A program made the position numbers and the translations under genes. Below are positions 34,981 through 41,281 of a DNA stretch of 41,281 nt, in pieces. This stretch comes from an uncultured Pseudorhodobacter sp. Its GTDB lineage: Bacteria > Pseudomonadota > Alphaproteobacteria > Rhodobacterales > Rhodobacteraceae. The stretch's first letter is position 1. The number at the start of each line of letters is the position of its first letter. The DNA lies in the NCBI GenBank assembly GCA_913062925.1, contig CAJXWJ010000029.1, positions 1 through 41,281 of the forward strand, written 5' to 3'. A model generated the notes under the pieces. That model had not been told where the DNA came from, did no database searches, and worked only from the letters and a program-made list of their open reading frames with translations.

Positions 34981-36465
34981 CTATTTTGGCGGATCGGGCG
35001 GGGTGTAGGTATCGGGCGAGGCCTGCCATTTGCGCCATTCGGTGTCGAATGCACCGTCGCTGAGGGCAAAGGCCGGCCAGTGCTTTGGCCATGACAGCGT
35101 TTCAGGCAAGGTCACACTGGCATCGCCAAAACACTTTGCCAGTGCCGCGTCTTCGCAGAAGGGCTTTGGCGCAGCCATATCCCGCAAGGCGAGATATTTT
35201 GTTGCGGACCCCTGATGACTGGGCGATCGCATAAACGCAAAAAGGATGCTTTCTCGTGTTCCACCCGACAGTTTTGCAGATTCAAGATAAGGATCGATAA
35301 AGTACGCACGGTTCACAGCAACTGTCCTCGGTGAAGGATTTCCCAAAAACTTAAAATCTGCGCCTTTCAGCTGGCTACCAATAAAGGCGGTATAGGAAAA
35401 CTGACATTCAGAAAAACTTGCACCATCGCAAATCGCGTAGGTGAAATCTGTCTGTTCTAACTTTGCAAAATCGAAGTTAGCATTTACGCAAGATGCTCGC
35501 GAAAGGCGAACACGTCTAAGATTTGCGCCTCTGAAATTCGTGTTCTTTGCAAACGCTCCTTCAAGTCGCGACTGTCCAAAGTTTGCGTTTGCAAACTCGA
35601 AGCCGGCTAAATCCGCGCGCTGCAAACAGGTGCGTGACAGGTTTAATTCAAAGCCGGCACGCTTTTCTATCGCAAGCTGAGCGGAAGAGCGTTTACCGAT
35701 CACCTTGATCGCCATGGCAATGTCAACCCGCGGGCTTGGAAGCTCATTAGCCCAAAGCAGAACTTTCCTTGCACTTTCGCGAATTTCGTCAAGACTTTTA
35801 TCAAGACCATCTGCTGGATTTGGGTGTTCTGGTGCCAAGGAAGCAGGGGCATTTTCGCGGATATAGGCACATAGCATTTCCATGCAGCGCACATGGTCGC
35901 GGCCGTAGTCATAGGCGGTGCTGTCTTGGGCGATGCGTTCCAAGGACAGGATGCCGCCGATGCGGACCTCGATATTGGGGAGGGTCTCTTCGCTGCCAGC
36001 GCGCTTGACGGTCTTTTCGGCCCCCAACTGCTCGACAGCTTTCGAGATGCGGTCGGTCAGGTGGCCTTCTTTTTGAAAGCCGACGGTGCGGTGTTTCAGA
36101 ACAGTGCCCCAAATCACGAAAGGCGCGCCAAGGAGGCCCGCGAGAAGCGTACCAAGACCGAGCGCGCCAAGGCCCGAGGTTTGGGGGCTGCTGGTGGCGG
36201 CATGAGGTTGCAGCAGTTGGTAGGTGGCCCAAAAAGCAGCCCAGACGGCGAGCAGGAAAAGGGCGACCCAGAGGATGGCAAGGGGGATGATTATCGCGAG
36301 GGCAAGCGGCGAGAGGCTTTCCCAAGCAGGGGCGCGGTAGGGTTTGCCCGGTTGGCTCACGGCCAGATAGATCAGGCCCGTGGCGAGAAGCAGACCCAAG
36401 ATAAAGGTTGCCCCCCAGAAATCTTGAGGTGGAATGGCGATAATCGTTACTTCTGGGCTGTACAT
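34981..36465 (-). CDS. membrane-anchored pentapeptide-repeat protein
   Basis: Protein of 494 aa. Three hydrophobic segments lie at about residues 17-37, 52-86 and 98-122. A cytoplasmic region with a basic/acidic helix (about 124-250) follows, then a run of pentapeptide repeats (about 278-380), seen as A(D/N)LxxFxFANANFGQSRLEGAF and ANLRRVRLSR, and a C-terminal tail with four Cys-poor helices. Pentapeptide helices often mimic nucleic acid or serve as scaffolds; no specific function can be given. ATG 36465 has GGA 6 nt upstream; TTG 36480 is the alternative. The repeat-coding part is less GC-rich than its neighbours, which suggests acquisition (inference). Confidence 0.82.
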   Translation of the reverse strand: MYSPEVTIIAIPPQDFWGATFILGLLLATGLIYLAVSQPGKPYRAPAWESLSPLALAIIIPLAILWVALFLLAVWAAFWATYQLLQPHAATSSPQTSGLGALGLGTLLAGLLGAPFVIWGTVLKHRTVGFQKEGHLTDRISKAVEQLGAEKTVKRAGSEETLPNIEVRIGGILSLERIAQDSTAYDYGRDHVRCMEMLCAYIRENAPASLAPEHPNPADGLDKSLDEIRESARKVLLWANELPSPRVDIAMAIKVIGKRSSAQLAIEKRAGFELNLSRTCLQRADLAGFEFANANFGQSRLEGAFAKNTNFRGANLRRVRLSRASCVNANFDFAKLEQTDFTYAICDGASFSECQFSYTAFIGSQLKGADFKFLGNPSPRTVAVNRAYFIDPYLESAKLSGGTRESILFAFMRSPSHQGSATKYLALRDMAAPKPFCEDAALAKCFGDASVTLPETLSWPKHWPAFALSDGAFDTEWRKWQASPDTYTPPDPPK

Positions 36466-36589
36466 AATAAATCCAAACAATTTTAAGAAGCTTGGCAGAG
36501 CAAAAGCTGGCGAGCAAGCCTTGCGCAGGGTTCTTGCCCCGCGTGCTGCAACCCGTTAGGAACGGCTGAACCCTAATCATGAGGCGATC

Positions 36590-37927
36590 ATGCGCGTTTC
36601 TCGTTACTTTCTGCCCGTTCTGAAGGAAAACCCTGCCGAGGCGCAGATCGTCTCGCACCGCTATATGTTGCGGGCGGGGATGATCAAGCAGCAGGCGGCG
36701 GGGATTTATTCTTGGCTGCCCTTGGGTCTGCGGGTGTTGAACCGCATCCAAGCCATTGTGAACGAAGAGCAAATCCGCGCAGGCCACATTCCTTTGTTGA
36801 TGCCAACGCTACAGCCCGCCGATCTGTGGCGCGAGTCGGGGCGCTATGATGATTACGGGCAGGAAATGCTGCGGATCAAGGATCGCCAGGACCGCGAGAT
36901 GCTTTATGGGCCGACCAATGAGGAGATGATCACCGACATCTTCCGCGCCCATGTCACCAGCTATAAAGACCTGCCGCTGACGCTTTATCACATCCAGTGG
37001 AAATTCCGCGACGAGATGCGGCCTCGGTTTGGGGTGATGCGCGGGCGCGAGTTCCTGATGAAGGACGGCTATAACTTTGACGTCGACCGCGACAGCGCTT
37101 TGCATGCCTATAACCGGCATATGGTCAGCTATCTGCGCACCTACGAGCGGATGGGGCTGACGGCGATTCCGATGCGGGCGGATTCGGGGCCGATTGGCGG
37201 CGATGACACGCATGAGTTTTTGGTGCTGGCGGCCACTGGCGAGTCTGAGGTGTTCTTTGACAGTGCGGTGACCGAGTTGAAGCTGGGCGATCGCGCTGTC
37301 GATTACGACAACCGCGCCGAAGTGGCTGCGGTTTGCAAAGAATTCACCACGCTTTATGCGCGCACTGATGAGACCCATGACGCCGCCCTGTTCGAGGCCA
37401 TTCCCGAAGAGCGCCGCAAGGTGGCGCGCGGCATCGAGGTTGGGCAGATCTTTTACTTTGGCACCAAATACTCGGAAGCCATGGGCGCGAGTGTTGTCAC
37501 CGCCGATGGCAGCAAAGTGCCGGTCGAGATGGGCAGCCACGGCATTGGTGTGTCGCGGCTTTTGGGCGCGATCATCGAGGCCAGCCATGACGATAAGGGC
37601 ATCATCTGGCCCGAGGGCGTCACACCGTTTCCGGTGGGGATTGTCAACCTGAAGCAGGGCGATGCGGCCACGGATGCGGCGAGCGAGAGCCTTTACAAGG
37701 CGCTGGCCGCCAAGGGGCTTGAGGCGCTTTATGACGACCGCGACGAGCGGGCGGGGGCGAAATTTGCCACCATGGACCTGATCGGTCTGCCTTGGCGCAT
37801 CACCGTCGGGCCGCGCGGGCTTGCCAATGGTTTGGTCGAGCTGACCTCGCGGCGCAGTGGTGTCTCGGAGGAGATGACGCCAGAGGCCGCGGTGGCGCGG
37901 ATCGTCGAGATTTACGGAAGTATCTGA
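36590..37927 (+). CDS. proS: proline--tRNA ligase, short type without editing domain
   Basis: Class II synthetase of 445 aa. Class II motif 2 is at [23 protein letters not shown] (about residues 138-160) and motif 3 at [13 protein letters not shown] (about 314-326). PTNEEM (about 103-108) precedes them. At 445 aa it lacks the roughly 180-residue INS editing insertion of E. coli ProRS, which is the alphaproteobacterial form; mischarged Ala-tRNA-Pro is then cleared by a separate protein such as ProXp-ala or YbaK, not seen here. The ATG has GAGG 6 nt upstream. Confidence 0.96.
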   Translation: MRVSRYFLPVLKENPAEAQIVSHRYMLRAGMIKQQAAGIYSWLPLGLRVLNRIQAIVNEEQIRAGHIPLLMPTLQPADLWRESGRYDDYGQEMLRIKDRQDREMLYGPTNEEMITDIFRAHVTSYKDLPLTLYHIQWKFRDEMRPRFGVMRGREFLMKDGYNFDVDRDSALHAYNRHMVSYLRTYERMGLTAIPMRADSGPIGGDDTHEFLVLAATGESEVFFDSAVTELKLGDRAVDYDNRAEVAAVCKEFTTLYARTDETHDAALFEAIPEERRKVARGIEVGQIFYFGTKYSEAMGASVVTADGSKVPVEMGSHGIGVSRLLGAIIEASHDDKGIIWPEGVTPFPVGIVNLKQGDAATDAASESLYKALAAKGLEALYDDRDERAGAKFATMDLIGLPWRITVGPRGLANGLVELTSRRSGVSEEMTPEAAVARIVEIYGSI

Positions 37928-37937
37928 GGCCGGTTTG

Positions 37938-38060
37938 TTTGGCCGGCCAAGGCGGGGGTTTCACACCCCCGCGCAAGCCTTGGCCTGCGGCCAAATCTTG
38001 CTGCCCCCGTGGGATATTTAGCGACAGATGAAGGTGGCTGTAGGCGGGGGTGACCCCGCC
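37938..38060. repeat. intergenic hairpins and GGGATATTT repeat, copy B (proS / scpA)
   Basis: The proS-scpA convergent gap contains the palindrome TTGGCCGGCCAA (37938-37949), a perfect 8-bp hairpin GCGGGGGT-TTCAC-ACCCCCGC... written as arm GCGGGGGT with a 5-nt loop (37952-37972), and the repeat core CCCCC..GGGATATTT......AGATGAA (38004-38032). A GGCGGGG/CCCCGCC hairpin (38043-38060) follows, ahead of a T-rich tract on the plus strand. The core matches copy A at 2927-2956. The last hairpin may terminate proS. Confidence 0.65.
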
Positions 38061-38069
38061 TTTGCTGTT

Positions 38070-40199
38070 TTAGGACCTGCGGGCCTTGCGGATCAGGTCG
38101 AGGATGTCTTTTGCGGCCGAGGGGATATTGGTGCCGGGGCCGAAGATCGCCTTGACGCCCGCATCATAAAGAAATTGGTAATCTTGTTGCGGAATGACGC
38201 CGCCGCAGATCACCAAGATTTCGCCCGCGCCTGCGGCTTGCAGGGCCTCGACCAGTTTTGGGGCCAGGGTTTTATGGCCAGCGGCCTGGCTGGAGATGCC
38301 GATGACATGCACGTCATTGTCGATGGCGTCTTGCGCGGCTTCGGCCGGGGTTTGGAACAGCGGGCCGACATCAACGTCAAAGCCGATATCGGCAAAGGCG
38401 GTGGCGATGACTTTGGCGCCGCGATCATGGCCGTCTTGGCCCATTTTCACCACCAGCATGCGCGGACGGCGGCCTTCTTCAGTGGCGAAGGCTTCGACAT
38501 CGGCTTGGATGGCGGCAAAGCCTGCATCGCCTTCGTAGGCCGCGCCATAGACGCCGGCGAGGGTTTTGACCTCGGCGCGGTGGCGGCCAAAGACGGTTTC
38601 CATCGCCATGCTGATTTCTCCGACGGTGGCGCGGGCGCGGGCGGCGGTGACGGCGGCGGCAAGCAGGTTGCCGTCGTGGCCTGCCGCGAAGGTCAGGGCG
38701 GCGAGGGCGGCTTGGGCTGCGGCCTCGTCGCGGGCGGCGCGGGTGGCGGTGAGCCTTGCGATCTGGGCCTCGCGCACGGCGTGGTTGTCGATATCAAGGA
38801 TGTCGATCGGGTCTTCTTTGGCCAAGCGGTATTTGTTGACGCCGACCACGACATCGGTGCCGCGGTCGATGGCGGCTTGGCGTTTGGCGGCCGATTCCTC
38901 GATCCGCAGTTTCGGCATGCCCGAGGCCACGGCCTTGGTCATGCCGCCCATCGCCTCGACCTCTTCGATCAGCTTCCAGGCCTCGGTGGCCAGTTGGTCG
39001 GTCAGGCTTTCGACGTAGTAGCTGCCGGCCAGCGGGTCGACCACATGGGTGACGCCGGTTTCTTCTTGCAAGATCAGCTGCGTGTTGCGCGCGATGCGGG
39101 CCGAGAAGTCGGTGGGCAGGCCCATCGCCTCGTCCAGCGCATTGGTGTGCAGGCTTTGGGTGCCACCGAGCACCGCCGACATCGCCTCATAGGCGGTGCG
39201 GATGACGTTGTTATAGGGATCGGCCTCTTGCAAGGACACGCCCGAGGTTTGGCAATGGGTGCGCAGCATCAGGCTGCCCTGCTTTTGCGGCTGAAACTCG
39301 GACATGATGCGGTGCCAAAGCAGGCGGGCGGCGCGCAGCTTTGCGGCCTCCATGAAGAAGTTCATGCCGATGGCGAAGAAAAAGCTGAGACGGCCGGCAA
39401 AGGCATCGACATCCATGCCGCGCGCGATGGCGGCGCGGACATATTCGCGGCCATCGGCCAGAGTATAGGCCAATTCCTGCACAAGGTTCGCGCCGGCCTC
39501 TTGCATGTGATAGCCCGAGATCGAGATCGAATTGAACTTTGGCATCTCGGCCGAAGTATATTCGATAATATCGGCGATGATGCGCATCGAGGGTTCTGGC
39601 GGATAGACATAGGTGTTGCGCACCATGAATTCTTTCAGAATATCGTTCTGGATGGTGCCGGAAAGGGCTGCGCGATCAACGCCTTGTTCTTCGCCCGCGA
39701 CGATAAAGCTGGCGAGGATCGGGATCACCGCACCGTTCATCGTCATCGAGACCGAGACTTTGTCCAAGGGGATGCCGTCGAACAGGATCTTCATATCCTC
39801 GACGCTGTCAATCGCCACGCCCGCCTTGCCGACATCGCCTTCGACGCGCGGGTGGTCGCTGTCATAGCCGCGATGGGTGGCCAGATCGAAGGCAACCGAG
39901 ACGCCCTGCTGGCCTGCCGCCAAATTCTTGCGGTAAAAGGCGTTGCTGGCCTCGGCGGTCGAAAAGCCCGCGTATTGGCGGATGGTCCAGGGCCGGCCCG
40001 CATACATCGTGGCTTTGACGCCACGGGTAAAGGGCGCAAAGCCGGGCATTTCGCCGATCTGCGGCAGGCCTTGGGTGTCGGCTTGGGTGTAAAGCGGTTT
40101 CACCGCGATGCCTTCAAGGGTGTTCCACATCAGGCTGTCAGGGTTGCCGCCCTTCATTTCCTTGGAGGCCAAAGCCGCCCATGCTGCAATCTTATCCAT
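38070..40199 (-). CDS. scpA: methylmalonyl-CoA mutase
   Basis: Adenosylcobalamin-dependent mutase of 709 aa that isomerises (R)-methylmalonyl-CoA to succinyl-CoA. The N-terminal TIM-barrel has the substrate-binding pattern [16 protein letters not shown] and [27 protein letters not shown]. The C-terminal B12 domain carries DxHxxG at D589, H591 and G594. The single-chain length matches ScpA/bacterial homodimeric enzymes. ATG 40199 was chosen because AGGGA lies 6 nt upstream, whereas ATG 40205 would sit on top of it. With pccA nearby it completes propionyl-CoA assimilation. Confidence 0.97.
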   Translation of the reverse strand: MDKIAAWAALASKEMKGGNPDSLMWNTLEGIAVKPLYTQADTQGLPQIGEMPGFAPFTRGVKATMYAGRPWTIRQYAGFSTAEASNAFYRKNLAAGQQGVSVAFDLATHRGYDSDHPRVEGDVGKAGVAIDSVEDMKILFDGIPLDKVSVSMTMNGAVIPILASFIVAGEEQGVDRAALSGTIQNDILKEFMVRNTYVYPPEPSMRIIADIIEYTSAEMPKFNSISISGYHMQEAGANLVQELAYTLADGREYVRAAIARGMDVDAFAGRLSFFFAIGMNFFMEAAKLRAARLLWHRIMSEFQPQKQGSLMLRTHCQTSGVSLQEADPYNNVIRTAYEAMSAVLGGTQSLHTNALDEAMGLPTDFSARIARNTQLILQEETGVTHVVDPLAGSYYVESLTDQLATEAWKLIEEVEAMGGMTKAVASGMPKLRIEESAAKRQAAIDRGTDVVVGVNKYRLAKEDPIDILDIDNHAVREAQIARLTATRAARDEAAAQAALAALTFAAGHDGNLLAAAVTAARARATVGEISMAMETVFGRHRAEVKTLAGVYGAAYEGDAGFAAIQADVEAFATEEGRRPRMLVVKMGQDGHDRGAKVIATAFADIGFDVDVGPLFQTPAEAAQDAIDNDVHVIGISSQAAGHKTLAPKLVEALQAAGAGEILVICGGVIPQQDYQFLYDAGVKAIFGPGTNIPSAAKDILDLIRKARRS

Positions 40200-40274
40200 C
40201 TGCATTCCCTCATTTTTACCCAAGTGCCTTGCGGCCCGCTTGGTTTTGGTGTCGTGGCGTCCTATATCAGGGCC

Positions 40275-40724
40275 ATGAACACCGTTTTGAAATCAATCGT
40301 CATTGCCCTTGCGGGCGGTTTTGCTTTTGCCGGGTCAGCCCAGACGCTGCCGCAACCCTATGGCGCCGTGCCCGCGTCGAGCGTGGTCTTGGCCGATGAG
40401 CTATATGTCCACCGGCTTGTGGTCGTTTTCTCTGACAGCCCGCTGGAGACATCCTTCATGCGCCAGATGGAGATCTTGCAGCCGCATCTGCTGGATTTGC
40501 AGGCCCGCGATGTGCTTTTGGTCACCGACACCGACCCGCAAGCGGGGTCCGAGCTGCGCAAAACCCTGCATCCGCGCGGGTTTTCGCTGGTGATCATGGA
40601 CAAGGACGGCTCTGTGGCGATCCGCAAGCCGCTGCCTTGGGATGCGCGCGAAATCTCGCGCAGCATCGACAAGTTCCCCTCGCGCTTGGCCGAGGTGCTG
40701 GAGCGCAATCCGGCGGGGCGGTAG
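40275..40724 (+). CDS. small exported DUF4174 protein
   Basis: Protein of 149 aa with a signal peptide (residues 1-22, hydrophobic core [13 protein letters not shown]). The DUF4174 body has a thioredoxin-like alternation: [20 protein letters not shown] and [21 protein letters not shown]. No catalytic Cys pair is present, so redox chemistry is unlikely; the role is unknown. A possible promoter TTGGTT-N17-TATATC ends 6 nt before the ATG, which would give a leaderless mRNA. It lies between pccA and scpA, oppositely oriented, with a 1-nt gap to the pccA stop. Confidence 0.85.
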   Translation: MNTVLKSIVIALAGGFAFAGSAQTLPQPYGAVPASSVVLADELYVHRLVVVFSDSPLETSFMRQMEILQPHLLDLQARDVLLVTDTDPQAGSELRKTLHPRGFSLVIMDKDGSVAIRKPLPWDAREISRSIDKFPSRLAEVLERNPAGR

Positions 40725-40725
40725 G

Positions 40726-41281
40726 TCATTCAAACTCCATAATCACTTCGTCGACCTTCAGGCTGGCGCCGGCACTGGCTTTGATGGCTTTGACGGTGCC
40801 TTTGCGTTCGGCCTTCAGGATGTTTTCCATCTTCATCGCCTCGACGGTGGCAAGTGCCTGACCTTCCTGCACCTCGTCGCCGACCTCGACCATGATTTTG
40901 GCGATCAGGCCGGGCATCGGGCACAGCAGGAATTTCGAGGTGTCTGGCGGCAGTTTTTCCAGCATAAGCTTGGCCAATTCGGCCTGACGCGGGGTGCGGA
41001 CATGCACGCGCAGATCAGCGCCGCGCAGGCGCAGACGGAAGCCGCCCGAGATTTTGCCGACCTTCATCACCAGGTCGGTTTCGTCCAGCCTGAGCCGCGC
41101 AAGGCTTTGGCCCGGCGTCCAATCCGAGGCGACGCGGTGGCTGCTGCCATCGGCAAAGCGCACGGTCGAGCCCTGATGATCGGCCTCGATCTTGACCGCA
41201 TAATCGTGGTTTTGCAGCGTGACCACCCAGTCATCGCCAACCCGGCGCTCGTGGTTGTCCATGGTGCCCGAGATGCGGGTG
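40726..41281 (-). CDS. pccA: propionyl-CoA (acetyl/propionyl-CoA) carboxylase alpha subunit, C-terminal part
   Basis: The last 184 codons of a biotin-dependent carboxylase alpha chain; the gene continues beyond the right window edge. The visible part holds the BT-linker region (TRISGTMDNHERRVGDDW onwards) and the terminal biotinyl domain with EAMKMEN, whose Lys carries biotin, ending in DEVIMEFE. PccA with the beta subunit makes methylmalonyl-CoA from propionyl-CoA, upstream of the mutase encoded next. A Met at 41262 is internal, not the start. Confidence 0.93.
   Translation of the reverse strand, partial: TRISGTMDNHERRVGDDWVVTLQNHDYAVKIEADHQGSTVRFADGSSHRVASDWTPGQSLARLRLDETDLVMKVGKISGGFRLRLRGADLRVHVRTPRQAELAKLMLEKLPPDTSKFLLCPMPGLIAKIMVEVGDEVQEGQALATVEAMKMENILKAERKGTVKAIKASAGASLKVDEVIMEFE

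Noticed and set aside
38028-40724. 898-aa rightward open frame antisense to scpA and running into the DUF4174 gene
   Set aside because: It is the antisense shadow of scpA caused by GC-rich codon use; it has no domain features of its own until ATG 40275, where the real DUF4174 protein begins.

Overview
The window reads as chromosomal DNA of an alphaproteobacterium of the Rhodobacteraceae (Rhodobacter / Tabrizicola / Gemmobacter-like). The evidence is high GC with strong third-position GC bias, short intergenic gaps, flavin-dependent thymidylate synthase ThyX, the short ProRS without an editing domain, an HdaA beside a ppk-ppx pair, a pccA / DUF4174 / scpA neighbourhood, and LysR/GcdH divergence. 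No rRNA, tRNA, CRISPR array, prophage or complete IS was seen. The species assignment is inference.

Layout. 1-2.45 kb: an alpha/beta hydrolase cut by the window edge, divergent from thrS. 2.5-5.1 kb: a compact four-gene bufferin-type operon: a Sec-exported Cys-containing precursor (DUF2282), a DUF692/MNIO iron enzyme, a DUF2063 partner and a DoxX membrane protein. This RiPP pathway has only recently been linked to copper and gold stress and is the most notable system here. 5.4-8.1 kb: a cold-shock protein, an ArsC-like reductase, a DUF2177 membrane protein, a REP-associated tyrosine transposase (RAYT) that carries a REP pair in frame inside its own reading frame and a second pair at its stop codon, and thyX. 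8.3-10.9 kb: a surface-type lipoprotein followed by a Slam-like outer-membrane translocon, behind an AT-rich leader with overlapping hairpins. 10.9-13.1 kb: glyoxalase I, nrdR and a YghX-type dienelactone hydrolase.

13.1-23.9 kb is a nitrogen/carbon catabolic block: a PuuB-like amine/amino-acid oxidase, a LysR regulator divergent from glutaryl-CoA dehydrogenase, a complete polyamine-type ABC importer (potD-A-B-C order) with its own promoter and an internal terminator, D-amino-acid dehydrogenase and an M29 aminopeptidase. Together these suggest uptake of polyamines or amino-acid derivatives and their oxidation towards glutaryl-CoA and central metabolism (inference).

23.9-34.8 kb is a long run of leftward genes: cytochrome c lipoprotein, lolD and lolC/E, an EEP-family nuclease, a TerB-DnaJ protein, a GNAT acetyltransferase, a VOC protein, ppx, ppk, hdaA and an AI-2E/PerM-family membrane protein. 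Many of these overlap by 1-8 nt. A near-consensus Pho box lies upstream of ppk, so polyphosphate turnover is probably controlled by phosphate.

35.0-41.3 kb: a less GC-rich pentapeptide-repeat membrane protein, proS, methylmalonyl-CoA mutase, a small exported DUF4174 protein and the biotin-carrier end of propionyl-CoA carboxylase alpha. The last cluster is the propionyl-CoA to succinyl-CoA route.
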